64,000 bases of DNA from Uloborus plumipes (GCA_038373865.1 JAXGGA010004464.1:24156-88155); one strand, 5' to 3'; positions 1 through 12,866 are shown, counted from the first letter of the stretch. Notes: a model not told the origin generated them from the sequence alone. A program made the numbers and translations.

Positions 1-385
1 TGAGAATTTCTTTTCAAAAATGTTTAGTAGGTGTCCTAGAAAGTATTTTAGACTCGGGTGGACATCCGTCTCCTGGTACATTTTCCTGTTATGACGTCAT
101 CAAAGTTGGCGGCCGCTCGATCCTATAATGGCTCATATCTATGTTACTACTGGACCGATTTGCATGAAAATTGCGATTTTTTTTACTAATTTGTCTGATG
201 CTATTTGTCTTCAAGCTGCACTGTTAGAAATTTATTCGAAAAAATAATTGAAAATAAATTTATTGATTTTTTTTTTCTTTTTTCATTTTTAACTACCAAG
301 ACTTAACCATAAAAATTGGTGTTAACCCTTTTATTTTCACGAGAAAATGCTAATTTACCGCTGCTTGCATACCAAAAGATGCAGC

Positions 386-793
386 CAGTGGCGTACGTAG
401 ACAAATCATTTCAGGGGGGGGGGCTGAGTCAAGACTCTTTGCGAGCGAGGTGGGGGGAGCACCTCATGAAATGTAGCTAAGAAAAGTAAATGTCTCGAAT
501 TTCTACTTTAATGCCTATTTAAGTCGACAAAAATACATCATTAAAAACAACTTTTTTGTCATTAAAATTATTTTGAAGAAAGCGTTTTGACAGACACAGA
601 GAATGATAAATTTAAATTGAAAAAAAAATCTTCATTGAAAGAGGTGTTGCTGAAACACTTGTTTGCAATATCTTGGCAAATTAACGCTCTAATAATGCTA
701 ATTTTGCAGTTTATTTTACTATTGTTCCCAATACTGGGTTTTAATTCAATTTGCTGAAATTTATTTAGCAGAATTATATGACCGTAAAACATT

Positions 794-829
<36 letters not shown>

Positions 830-1121
830 GTATTTCTAAAAACATAGATTTACAATAAAAATGAACAAAATGGAATGATAGGATAATTATAAACATGACG
901 TACAGTAAAGTAGAAAGTAGACATGTCAAAAAAAATCTTTTAGTTTTGTCCTACACTTAACTATCTGTTCTAAAAGCTTTTCTCGTTTTGGTATTTCAAA
1001 AAAAAAAAAAAAAGGGGGAAATTTAGAAAAAAAAAACTGAAAGCTTGCATTTTAAAAATTCGTTTCAGAAATTTCGGAGGGGGCTGCAGCCCTATCAGCC
1101 CAACACCTGAGTACGCCACTG
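386..1121. mobile_element. hAT-type non-autonomous element
   Basis: Termini CAGTGGCGTAC and GTACGCCACTG are exact inverted repeats. They are flanked by a perfect 8-bp duplication GATGCAGC (378-385 and 1122-1129), the hAT signature. It interrupts the left arm of the fold-back element, so it is younger. It contains a (GT)n run at about 797-828 and no transposase that I can see. Confidence 0.9.
797..828. repeat. (GT)n microsatellite
   Basis: About 16 uninterrupted GT dinucleotides inside the hAT insertion. Confidence 0.95.
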
Positions 1122-1485
1122 GATGCAGCTGTATTACAAAATAGTAAAACGTCCTGCTCGTCCAAGCGATAGCAAGGAAAATTTAAACTTAGTTAAAACA
1201 GAGGCGAATGAGAAAAAATACGAAAATTCAAACATGTTGTATCAGTTTAGGAGAGTTACTTGATTCTTTTACACAGTTCTGATGATTGTTGTTGATTATG
1301 ATTTTTCCCCTCTGAAAACATTCAAAGAACCGGTTTTACCATCTTGTAAATTCAGTTTTGAAGAAAATCCACAGTAACAACAATTTTGATTTTTGCTAAT
1401 GAATCTATACCATATAAATTACCAAGCAACTATTTACACAACTCAAATGAATTTCAATCGTGTCCTCAACCAGCTGGGCCAGAAC

Positions 1486-1672
1486 CAATCGCGTACATAG
1501 TCTTAAGTGCGCCCCCTTGCTATATTTGTAAGTGCACCACCACTTCCCTGTTAAACTATAAGAATTTTTTTCCCGTGTAACTCTTAGTGCTATTTTTCAG
1601 GAAGGTGCGCCCTCAAACCTCATGCCTCCCCCCCTGCTCCGTGGGGGTTTTGGGGTGCTATGTACACCACTG
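1486..1672. mobile_element. hAT MITE
   Basis: A 187-bp element with imperfect TIRs (CAATCGCGTACATAG, CTATGTACACCACTG) and a perfect 8-bp target duplication GCCAGAAC (1478-1485, 1673-1680). It sits in the core of the fold-back element. Confidence 0.9.
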
Positions 1673-2116
1673 GCCAGAACTATCTACCAGCAACCTAATA
1701 CGAAGGTGTGTACACGTTATCGTATGTGATATTCAAATAAACATTCCAGATAAGTTTGCAAATATTGTAAAGGGGTTGGGTGCATTCCGAACGGCAACAA
1801 TTGTAATATGCTGCTTAGAAAAATTTCTTTGAAAAGGTCTAATATCCGATGTGTTTATTGAATCGGACATGATATTGGAACTAACCACGATTTTGTCCAA
1901 AAGAGAAATGGTTTGAACATCTACCATGAATTTTCTTAGAAGCAAACTCTGAACTTAGATGCAAAGCTGTCTCAATGTTTAAATAAGAACTGTTAGAAAG
2001 TTAATATTTAAACATTGTAAACAGACTTGTTTAATCTACTTCCCAATACATCACACTGACAAAAACACTGGCTTCAAAAGATACAATGAAAAATATATTA
2101 AACTTATTTAATACTG

Positions 2117-2624
2117 GTGACTGAAGACATACTGGAGACTGTACTTTATACGATACGAGGGAAAAAGAGTCAAGATCGCTCAAGCTCCATTCTTAACGCC
2201 ATATTGGCAGTATTTCCTTGCAACAAAACACAAAATGCTTGTACTACTACAAGGAAAGACAGTAAAAAGAAGTCAAACAGTCAGCATCACCGATCTCACC
2301 TCATGATGCGAAAACTTTTAGCTCGTTCCTGTGACGTGGAAGAGCTCTTTCAGTATGAACTATCTGAAAACTATTCAATGTTTAATGAACAAGAATTTGT
2401 TAAATTTACAAACAGGTGCATTGTTAAAAGAGCTAGAACAAGCTTACGGTAACATAAGAAAAGAAAATGTGTTCAATTCTGGTGAAAAGTCCTGTTATAT
2501 AGTGAACTTTTCTACACGAAAGGTTATGACAGATAAAAACAAAAAACTTGCCGAAGCAGTTCCTGTTTTTATTATTATTATTATTATTTCGATCATATAT
2601 TGGGAGTGTCGCAAAAGGCTGTGA
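2117..2624 (+). pseudogene. Unrecognised element-internal coding remnant
   Basis: Two overlapping frames (2117-2452, 111 aa; 2331-2624, 97 aa) lie in the core of the fold-back element. The first is charged and rich in Ser/Lys and ends with an aromatic-acidic stretch (ELFQYELSENYSMFNEQEF). The second seems to continue it after a frameshift near 2400, then runs into an ATT microsatellite (about 2570-2590). I recognise no domain. This may be the decayed protein of the host element, or chance. Confidence 0.35.
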
Positions 2625-3879
2625 AAGAGTCTGTAAAATTTTTGACAGTTAGAGCAAATTTTTCCCTAAAAAGTCTACGAGCGTAGAGCCAAGGTAGCAG
2701 TATTGTTTGTTATACATGTTATTAAAATCTCTCAAGATGCTACTCTGCCTGTCCTAAACAATAGCTTTAGGGCATAATAAGGAAACAAACTGATCTTACA
2801 ACGTGGAAAGACCTGGACTTAAATTGCGTGATAGCAGAGGAAGCAGACTTCGAGAATAATGGTGTTAGCTTTATTTTCCTGGTATACTGTTATTCTGTGA
2901 TTTGGTGTTTAGAAACTTTGGGGGAGCACTGGAGTTATGGATTCTACGCGACTTTTGTTCATAATATTCACCGAAAAACAGGTGAAAACATTCCACGTAT
3001 ATTATCCGACTGGAATACGTAGAACAAATTCGTAAATCAAGCAAAATAATACGTAGTGCAGGTAATACGAAAAGGGTCATACAGTAAATTTTTAGATGAA
3101 CTAAGATTATAGCTGTATCCTGATGTGAAGAATATTGACTTTGAGAATTTGCCACCTTCTAGTGCAAAGAGTGCCACGGGCCATAAATTGAGATAATATT
3201 TTTGTACATTGTACCTTTAGCACTACAGAATGGTAAAGGAGGATCTTCGAATATTTTTTCAGAGTAGAAAAATCATAAACAATAACAACATCGGAACTGT
3301 AAACAGGGATAAAATAGTTCTCCTAAACTGCTACAATACGTCTGAATTTTCATATTTCTTCTCATTCTCATCTATTTTAACTAAATTTAAATTTTCCTTG
3401 CTATCGCTTAGACGAGCAGGACGTTTTATTATTTTGCAATACAGCTTTATCTTTTGGCATTCACGCAGCGGTAAATTAGCATTTTCTCGTGAAAATAAAA
3501 GGGTTAACACCATTTTTTATGGTTAAGTCTTGGTAGTTAAAAATGAAAAAAAAAAAAAAAGAAAAAGAAAAAAAAATCAATAAATTTATTTTTAATTATT
3601 TTTTCGAATAAATTTCTAACAGTGCAGCTTGAAGACAAATAGCATCAGACAAATTAGTAAAAAAAATTGCAATTTTCATGCAAATCGGTCCAGTAGTAAC
3701 ATAGATATGAGCCATTATAGGATCGAGCGGCCGCCATCTTTGATGACGTCATAACAGGAAAATGTACCAGGAGACGGATGTCCACCCGAGTCTAAAATAC
3801 TTTCTAGGACACCTACTAAACATTTTTGAAAAGAAATTCTCAATTTTTAAATTTCCTGCAGAAGTGCTGGGCATTTTTT

Positions 3880-4040
3880 AGCATTTATGAGAGCCAAAAT
3901 GGCCGCCATCTTTGATGACGTCATAGCAGAAAAATGCACCAGGTGGCGGATGTCCACCCGAGTCCAAAATACTTCCTAGGGCACCTACTAAACATTTTTG
4001 GAAAAAAATTCTCCGTACTCAAACATTCCTACAGAAGTGC
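3880..4040. repeat. Diverged second copy of fold-back arm terminus
   Basis: Closely resembles 3730-3865: the same CCGCCATCTTTGATGACGTC block, the 'ggatgtccacccgagtc' block and the 'cacctactaaacattttt' block, in the same orientation about 170 bp downstream. The octamer TGACGTCA is at 3916-3923. Confidence 0.8.
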
Positions 4041-4954
4041 TGTCAGATTCTGGACTAAGTGTATCCAACCGAAATCTACCAAAGCAAAGTTTCACACTTT
4101 GTATGGTTTGTCTTGTATTGTGGGGGCGCAGTTTGCGCTACTCGGGGTGCTTATCAAATGTTCATTTTGTAATCTGTTTAGACTCAATAAAAAAAAAATT
4201 AATCCATCAAAATGCCGCCCCCCGGCTGCTGCGCCCGTGGCAAGAACCACTCCTGCCAATCCCTAGCTACGCCACTGCTAATGATACACGTAAATTTTAT
4301 AAAATATAAATTTAAAGTTAAAGCCGATTTCAAGAAAATGAATTGTTTTCATATGTTTTTGTTGCATAGTATATTGCTTTGCATTGAAGACGAGTTTCCT
4401 TATGATACTGCAATAGGTGTGCAAAATGTTCGTGGCAAATATTTTTTTTAACAGTGAGCATTCCTTTAACTGCACGATCAGATCAAATGTAATAATTATT
4501 TACGATTTGAAACACTTCATTTGCAAACGTAATGACTCCAAACAATAAAAGAGAATCAGGAAACACAAAACAATAAAGGAAAAGGGTCGTCTGCTCAGAA
4601 CAAACACTGAGTGACAGTTTCAGCTTATTTCAATCACGTTGATTGGCTGCTCAAGGTCGGACGAAGGAAAGGAGGAACGAGGTTCTGAATAGAGCGAAGA
4701 AAATAGCTTATTTTCTCATGTTTGACTTGATAAATATTTTTATACAGTGGTGAATGCTGTGTTGGAATTTTATGATTCGAAAGCTTAAATCGAGTTGAAT
4801 CAGTTTTGGGAAAAAGAGAGAATGGAAACAGTGGAACCTCGATTACTCGACACTCCATTCCAATGGACTGCACGAAAAATGTGTCGCGTTAAACGGGTGT
4901 CGACTTACCGAGTTTTCATAATTTTAACTCTTTAACTGTCTTTTGTATCGTATA
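4041..4954. other. No gene seen; transposon end fragments
   Basis: No supported coding region. The block ending near 4275 has a hAT-like right end (CTAGCTACGCCACTG) with no left partner found. At about 4829, CAGTGGAACCTCGATTACTC looks like the left TIR of a pogo/Tigger-type element whose right end was not found. Confidence 0.5.
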
Positions 4955-7232
4955 GGGTAGACAGACCAGTGAATGACCACTTAAGCAAAATTTCATTTTT
5001 AAAAAATCGTAGTAATTTTAAATACTGTAATATTTTGTTCGTGATAGTTTAAATAGTTTTATTGATCTATGTAAATGCGTAAAAAAAAATGATGGAACTT
5101 GAAGGGTTCCGCTTCCGGCTTTTTGGGGTGTTCGAAGGAAAAATGGCGCAAAGACCCAGTGAATGACCACCTCCGACCCAGTGAATGACCACCTCTGACC
5201 CAGTGAATGACCACCTTACATTTTGAGTTAGAAATACTTGAAGTTGGTTTTAGATATTTTTCACTTTTGTGTATTTTTATAAGGCAGATAGTGACCTGTT
5301 ACTTTACATGCTTATTTATAAATTAATTTTAGTTATTTATTTATTTTTTTCTCAAACGAGAAACCTTTCCGCATCGTATTGAATCTTCTTTTTACCTTTT
5401 CTTTAATTATCATCATTATTATTGTGTTGGCCGATAATAAATATTTTTAAATGCTCTTGATTAACTCTTATATCATCTTATTTTTATTTTTTTCACAAAC
5501 CTTATTTACGGCCATTTTGACAATACTTACTAACAGTAGAAAAAGTTCTATTTTACGCTACTAATTACAGATTTATTTTTAATTGTTACTAATTTTATTA
5601 TTGTTATCTTTATCATTTTACTTAAATGACTTAATCATCGACTTAAATGAGGAAATTTCAAGTTTCATAATGTGTAATTCTCTTATCTTTTCGTTTTGAA
5701 TGTGTTCTAGTGCAGATGTTTGCAAAACCAAATAAGTTTATATTATTAAAGCGTATGAGGTTTCGTTTCAAAAGAAAATAATAACAGTTTGACAGAGGAA
5801 ATGGCTCCGAATTCACACCTGCTCTGACAGCTGTGTCGTCACGTGATACTGGAAAATAATATTAGTCGGCTTGCAATACCTTATAATTTAAAAGCACTTT
5901 ACTGAACATATGCATTGGAGTAATGCACAAACACAGAAGAGACATTTGTACTATTAGTACCAGCAATTATGCATCGAAGCAATTTTCGAAAATTAAAAAT
6001 AACCCTTTTATTATGGATTTCAACCGTAAACTTATATTAAAAAAATGAAAAGCTTGAAAAAACCTATTTACAAATTGTGTAAAAGCAAAGCCCTCAACAA
6101 TTTGAAATACTCATGAGAAATCAAGCATAGATGAATGAGTGGTTCCTATTACTGTCGGCATTCATGGGAAATGTTTATAAGAGGAAAACCAATAAGATTT
6201 GGATTGAAAATGTGAATACTCTCTTTGCTCCTCAAATGGATATCAATGTTCCATTCAGGCAAAAAAGGATTACTTGATGCGCGGTTACGATACAGAGCTA
6301 TAAATGATTTGCTATCAGTTTTGACTGAAAAGTCTGAGTACAAGGTATGTACTTTGATAATGGATTTTTTAAGTTTAGGTAAGTGGATCAATACACTTTA
6401 GTTTTTTTTTTAATGCATAAAAATATGTTAAGAGAAAAACTAAATTAAAATTTTTTTGGTCAAAAAAATATCTTTTTTCTTTTTTTAAATAAATTTATAT
6501 AAAGCTCCTATGTTCCAAAAATAGAACACACTAAAAAGAACACTACTACGCGAGAGTCAACATTCTATCAATTTTTTCAACAATAAAGAATTGACCTATG
6601 TAACCAATAGCTTGGAATTTCACGGTAGAAAATTGTTGATGCCACTCGGTCTAAAAAAAAAAGCTTTTAAAACCTTATTTTTTAACGAAAATGACGCGCT
6701 GTTCATTCACTGGGTGGTGGTCATTCACTGGTCGACCCTAGTTTTCTTTAATTTTTCAAAACAACATTAAAATCCCAGTGAATAAACAGCTGGTCATTCA
6801 CTGGCTTTTCAGAGTTTTTTCTGACCCAGTGAGTGACCACCCCATAAATCTAAAATCTACACATTCTATAAAGATTGAAACAAATAAAATCATAGCCTGA
6901 ATATACATACTAAATGATTCTTTTGTATAATTAAAAAAAAATAATTTATAAATACAATTAATACGAATCAAAGTAGTTGTATACACAAAACCATCCTTAT
7001 TATTTTGGAGCAGAAAAAGAAATGGCGCACGGCTGTAAACATTCTATAATTTTTTACTAGAAAAATACATGACCAAAATAATCAATCAGGTATCAGATAG
7101 CTCAGAATTTGAAGGAAGAAAGTTATTGAAGCCAATTAATCTAAAAAAAAAATAATTTAGAACCTTATTTTTTAAGAAATACTGCGAAGTGGTCATTCAC
7201 TGGGTGGTGGTCACTCACTGGTCGGAATACCC
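4955..7232. mobile_element. TIR element with repeated CCAGTGAATGACCAC motif
   Basis: Ends GGGTA and TACCC are flanked by TA (4953-4954, 7233-7234), and the motif CCAGTGAATGACCAC lies just inside each end. Left copies: 4966-4980, then 5156, 5178 and 5200 at an exact 22-bp spacing. Right copies, mostly inverted: 6717-6731, 6789-6804, 6826-6840 (same orientation as left), 7189-7203 and 7207-7221. The right terminal block is itself duplicated (about 6540-6740 resembles 7030-7232), suggesting an abutting or composite element. No transposase was seen. Superfamily unknown; a TA duplication suggests Tc1/mariner relatives. Confidence 0.75.
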
Positions 7233-7364
7233 TATGTACCAGTATTTACCATTCACGATACTCAAATTGTTGTTGCTGTTAATTAGAAATTATTATGAAG
7301 ATTTGGGATGCCATATTGCCTGGATAGGTTGAACTTCTTTATTAACATTTAATGCAACAGAATA

Positions 7365-7788
7365 TCTACTTATATTAAAAACTGAGTATCTTTCTAACTA
7401 TCTTTCTTTCTAACTATCTTTCTATGTCACGCTTCTTTCTCCTGAACGCCAATGAACTGAAAGTCGAACCAGGTACCGATAGATAGGTAATTTTTCAAGC
7501 TTCATTAGTTTCAATCTATATAATTATACGATTTTAATTAGCGAAGATATCAATTAATAAGTAGTCAAGTTTAAAGCGATTAAGCCTAATAAATGATTAA
7601 ATATGAAATCCATTCTTGCATTGCAAAACGTGGTTGCCATGCCATGAAACAATAATAAAAATGAAAATGAGAATTTTGAATGAAGGCTTAACTAAATCAA
7701 ACACGAAACTCATAAGCGGGCCACTTACATAGTATTTTTATCGCTAGCTACTTGTAATATTTTGAAACATTTATTTGTTGAAGTTCCA
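7365..7788 (+). mobile_element. Truncated Helitron 5' portion
   Basis: Begins A|TCTACTTATATTAAAAACTG, the same 5' end as at 7789 and 8383. It matches 8383-8620 closely for about 230 bp and loses its 3' end where the next copy starts. Confidence 0.75.
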
Positions 7789-8382
7789 TCTACTTATATT
7801 AAAAACTGAGTATCAATGTCTGCTTTTTCTCCTTTGAGCGAGCTGAACCAAGGGCGGATCCAGCTTCTGGTTAAGGAGGGGGTCATTTTCGGAAAGGGGG
7901 GGTCAAAGTGCAATTTTTGTGCAAAAATGGGGTGGTTTGGCAGTTTTTTCGTAAAATAAGTCCCAAAAATGCAATTTTTTGCTATATTTGGTCTGTTAAG
8001 GGGGGGGGGGGGGTCATGATCCCCATGACCCCACTCTGGATCCGCGCCTGAGCTGAACTTACTGAAACTTTCCTCACCATCTTGAAGGCGCGAAGCATCT
8101 CAATAATTCGAATGATTTTTTTTATACAGGAAAAAAGTAAAGGCGTGAAGCGCCTGTTAGCGAGCCGCCTTGGCGGGGAGTAGTTTCTTGACATTTTCCT
8201 CACTACTTTCAGGGCACGAAGTGCCCGTGTAACGCCGGGCCACGTTCGTGGTACGTCTTGAAATCGAATGAACATTAAATTATATCAAATAAAAACTTCA
8301 GAATGAGGGTAAAAGTTTAGAGAGGGGGGACGTTATGCATCAACATGCCGCAGGAAGCTAATCTAGCTGCCCTGGCAGCTAG
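7789..8382 (+). mobile_element. Non-autonomous Helitron with nested hAT MITE
   Basis: The 5' end TCTACTTATATT follows an A. The 3' end is a hairpin (about 8363-8382) ending CTAG, followed by T. A second Helitron-type hairpin (gcccgtgtaacgccgggc, about 8222) lies upstream of the terminus. A 202-bp hAT MITE interrupts it at 7849. Confidence 0.7.
7849..8050. mobile_element. hAT MITE
   Basis: TIRs CAAGGGCGGATCCAG / CTGGATCCGCGCCTG with a perfect 8-bp duplication AGCTGAAC (7841-7848, 8051-8058), inside a Helitron. The interior has long G runs. Confidence 0.9.
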
Positions 8383-9959
8383 TCTACTTATATTAAAAAC
8401 TGAGTATCTTTCTAACTATCTTTCTTTCTAACTATCTTTCTATGTCACGCTTCTTTCTCCTGAACGCCATGAACTGAAAGTCGAACCAGGTACCGATAGA
8501 TAGGTAATTTTTCAGGCTTCATTAGTTTCAATCTATATAATTATACGATTTTAATTAGCGAAGATATCAATTAATAAGTAGTCAAATTTAAAGCGATTAA
8601 GCCTAATAAATGATTAAACTTCCAAGACATTTTTTCTTACCGTTGCCATTTTGAATTAAAACGTTAATTAAATTATTGAACTATTTAAAATTCCAAGATA
8701 TTTATTTATTTCCGTTGCGATTTTAAGGCAGGAATTCAAGTGAAACACGGACGATCGCAACTCACCAATGCAATCGCAAATTCCAAAATTTGGATTCAAG
8801 TGAAACGAATTCACTTGAATTCGACTTACAGTAGCGGTTGCAATATGCGATCGCCTCGAAGCGACTGCAATGGTGTTTCACTTGAATTCGGCTATTCGGC
8901 CCTAAATTAAAACGTTAATTAAATTGAACTTTTTAAAATGAAAGAGTGTTATTTTTTTCCATTGTCATTTTAAATACGTGTTATAACAAAGTTCTAACAA
9001 TTGTTTTTATTCTAATTATTAATGACATATTTTTTCTCAGGTACCATTTTGAAAATGTGTTTTTAAATAAAATTGCAATTGCTGTTTTTAGAAGGGACTT
9101 TTTCTGGCTGCGATCCATAAGTAGTCAAATTTAAAGCGAATGTTTAATTAATAAGTAGTCAAATTTAAAGCGATTAAGCCTAATTAATGATTAAACTTCC
9201 AAGACATTTTTTCTTACCGTTGCCATTTTGAATTAAAACGTTAATTAAATTATTGAACTATTTAAAATTCCAAGATATTTATTTCTTTCCGTTGCGATTT
9301 TGAATTAAAACGTTAATTAAGTTGCACTTTTTAAAATGAAAGAGTGTTATTTTTTTCATAGTCATTTTGAATACGTGTTATAACAAAGTTCTAACAATTG
9401 TTTTTATTCTAATTATTAATGACACATTTTTTCTCAGGTACCATTTTGAAAATGTGTTTTTAAATAAAATTGCAATTGCTGTTTTTAGAAGGGACTTTTT
9501 CTGGCTTCGATCCAAATATTAAAAGAACTTTTTCGTTTAGAATTTTGCAATTAATTTTACCGGAAGAGAGCGGTTTGGAAATAATTGTTTTTGGAAAGGA
9601 ATTTTATTTGTAATTTAGGGAGAGTGCTAAGTATGCGCTACTTGACATCGTCTTTATTTTTGAGGAAGCATGTGCAAATAATTCGATTGATTCTTTGATG
9701 CAGGAAAGCTTTTTAGCGAGCCGCTTTAGCGGGGAGTAGTTTATTAAACTTTTCCTTGGTACTTTAAAGGCGAGCCGCCTTGGCGGCGAGTAGTGAATTG
9801 AAACTTTCCTCGCTACTGTAAAGGCGAGCCGCCTTGACGGCGAGTAAACTGTTTAAACTTTCCTCATTTCTTTAAAGGCGAGCCGCCTTGGTGGCGAGTA
9901 GTTTTCTCAAACTGCCTTCACTACATTACAGCCCGTGCAACGCCGGGCTACGCAGCTAG
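8383..9959 (+). mobile_element. Helitron (non-autonomous)
   Basis: Starts TCTACTTATATT directly after the CTAG|T of the previous copy and ends with hairpin gcccgtgcaacgccgggc (9931-9948) then CTAG (9956-9959), followed by T. The interior carries direct duplications (8628-8720 with 9195-9290; 8940-9120 with 9340-9515). Near the 3' end are four copies of a repeat of about 60 bp around gcgagccgccttggcggcgag. No Rep/helicase protein was seen. Confidence 0.85.
9705..9905 (+). repeat. Subterminal GC-hairpin tandem repeat
   Basis: About four units, each with the self-complementary core GCCGCCTTGGCGGC followed by gagtagt..aaactttcct. It recurs at 26120-26350 in another Helitron. Confidence 0.85.
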
Positions 9960-10721
9960 TATATATATATATTTTGGCCAAAATATATCTGTGTTAAACT
10001 TTCAGTAGCGATTCGTAATTTGTGAAGTTTCTAATAACAAATCAGTAAAATGTAAATAAAACACAAACACGTAAAAGAAAACAATTTATTACAGTACACA
10101 ATATTCATAACAAATCTTTGGCAATAAAATTTTGCAAAATATAGTTCACTTTTTACCATCGGTTGTCGAAAATACTCTACAAAACAACGCCTGTTCATAT
10201 TTTATTACAAGAACTTGAACAACAGTAGAACAGTTTAAAACAAGGCACGTGTGCAAAATTTGGAGTTTTACACTTTATAACGTTAAGGCACTCGTCGTTG
10301 GAAATGAAACTACATAATGTGAGTTATGTACTACTTGTTATTCGGTACATAACTTGTTATTCGGTCGCAGGAAGGTCAATGCTAAGGCACGCATTGACAG
10401 TCAATCAGTCGTAAATGAAATTACAAAATGTGAGTTATGTATCATACATAACGTATTATTCTGGGACGGGAAGTTCAACCACAGCACCAAAAAAGGGGGA
10501 AAAAAAAAGAAGAGTTTTAGAGATGTTTAAAGGCATGCGCTTTTGATTTCTCACAAACATCAGTAATGTACTGCATTTTGAACTTAAGGCCGTTTGTGAA
10601 AAAAAATATTTTCAACGGAAAAAATAGTGTTTGTATAACGAAACTAAAGATAGATGAAAAAAATTTTGCAGACACTGCCATTCACCTGTCCAGGGCAGTA
10701 CCACATGCATTGTAACTCTTT

Positions 10722-11008
10722 CAGGGACGGATAAAAAGGAGGGCAATGGGGGCGATCACCCCTCTCCTTGAGGGACTCTCCTTCAGTAAATTTTCGACAT
10801 TGAAGTTCAAAACGAAAAAGAAAATTTTTTTTTTTCAAGACTATTTTTGATGTTACGGAGAAGGAGGTTGCGCGCTCCCCTCCGAAAACGTTTCGAAATT
10901 CAAGTCCAAAATACTTGTGGTCGACCTTTCTTAACCAAGAAATGTAGTAAAAGGTAAGCAATAAAAATCAATCACCCCTTCCTTGAAATATTTCTGGATC
11001 CGCCATTG
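10722..11008. mobile_element. hAT MITE
   Basis: A 287-bp element beginning CAGGGACGGAT and ending ATCCGCCATTG, with a perfect 8-bp duplication AACTCTTT (10714-10721, 11009-11016). If the 3' UTR inference holds, it is transcribed within Orai mRNA. Confidence 0.85.
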
Positions 11009-12866
11009 AACTCTTTTTTTTTTCGTGTAAACTGCAACACTAGAAAGATACCAATGAAAATAAAAGTCAAATTATCTAAAGTAAATGCAGCCAACTACAC
11101 CAAATAAACGCATATGTTAACCACTTTTATGGGTTTGAACACATTAAAACCTTTTCTACAATGTTTCGAACAATTATTACACAACCGCATGGGGAAAATA
11201 TTTTCGTTCAACCTGTCATTGGTTCTTTTGACAACAAGTCAAAATGAGAAATAAAATGCACTTCGAGTTTCAGTTCACAGATAAAATGCTATTTCACACA
11301 AAAGGTAAATTGAAAAGTTCGTGAAAAATGTATAATAGCGTCATTATGGGCATTCATCAGAATTAGAACGGAGATTTAGAGAGGATTCATCAGTACAGTT
11401 GTTTTTCACTTGATACTAATTGAAAAAATATTTAGAAACATATTTTTGACGCAAAAACTAAAAGAACATACACTCTATTGTTTTAGTTTCATAAGTATTA
11501 AATGTTAACATTCATTTTTCATTCTTAGAGGTATTTTGGCCCACGGGCGTTTAGGGGAGCGGGCAAAGGAGCGGCAACTCCCCTTTCAAAAAAAAAAAAA
11601 AAAAAAAGAAAAGACAACACAATTTTTAAAGCGTAAATTTCTCTTTTTGGGAGCTCATTGAAAAATGAAGTTAGTAGTTACTTATTTTCTTTTTATTCAC
11701 TATTTTACTCACTCGTTTTTCTCACATTCATTAACTTATTTATTTATTTGTTCTTTTATTGATTCGTTATCTAATCATTTTTGCATTCATTCTTTTATTT
11801 ACCGATTAATTTGAGCAAAAATGCTTTCAATAATTAAATAAAAAATATTTCATTCGATTTTTTTTTCACTTCCGTCCTAATAAAAGTGAAACATTTTCTT
11901 TCTTTTCTTTTTTTTGAAGGTGCAAATGCACTACAATTTTTTTCCCCCTATGCTTCTTTGTGTATAAAATATATTGTTCTTTATTCATGTACTGTATTTT
12001 TTAAAACGAATTTCCAATTTGTTCGTTTTGAGACAAATGAGCTACCTCAACTATTTCACTTTGCCCCACATTTCCCTATTTGATGTTGATTATAGTTCAC
12101 TATCGAGAGTTCAGAAAGCATATTCGGAAAGGCATTGAATTTAAAGTATGCATTATGTCTTCCTTACTAAAAAAACAGGAACATTCTTTTTATGTTCTAT
12201 GAGTGAAAGTCAAAGAGTGGTTTCCAAAAATTTTTAAAATTTAAAATTCAGATATAAAATATTTCACAGCAGTTCATATTGATCCTAATTTAATACATTC
12301 ATCATAGTCAGTAATGTTAGTTTGATCCTTTGCTTTTCGATTTCAAAACAGCACCGGAACTGGAGAATCTATGGTTAAAAATATTTTCTCTAAGAGCTGT
12401 CCAGAAATGATGTCACTTTTTTTTCAATACTTTGACATTCCCGTTTTGTCATACTTCACCTTTTCCCATCCCCTATCTTGTTGTAGGTTACGCTTTTTCC
12501 CTAAACATATCTACAAGATTAAAATATGTGCGTGTCTGTCTGTGTGCGCGGGTCTGTAACTTTATCTGCTCTTGGACTGTCAATGCCTCCCAGGCCAATA
12601 CTGATAGCGTTGGATACAGGACATCTGGAGAAAGCAATTCCGGCCTATCTCACTCCTCCAAATCGTACTAGCAATAGGTATAAATTGATAAAAATACCAT
12701 GAAAATCGCCAATTGTCATCCGAATTCACACCCAATTTGGCGATATGTACCAGATTAAGTCACCAAATTTGGCGATAATCATCAATTATCCCCCGTGTTG
12801 GCACCCAAATTGGTAATATATAGCCGATCTAATTCAGTCGCTGAATTTGGCAATAAATTGCTTTTG

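Larger units (their letters stand above)
1..3842. mobile_element. Fold-back TIR element (left end cut by window)
   Basis: Bases 1-372 and 1130-1240 reappear as reverse complement at 3842-3470 and 3441-3330, giving arms of about 485 bp around a core of about 2.1 kb. The left arm is split by a hAT element (386-1121); the core holds another (1486-1672). Each arm carries the octamer TGACGTCA (92-99 and 3744-3751). A diverged second copy of the arm end follows directly at 3880-4040, so the true terminus may be a tandem subterminal repeat and the left end probably lies outside the window. No target duplication can be checked. The superfamily is not identified. Confidence 0.8.
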
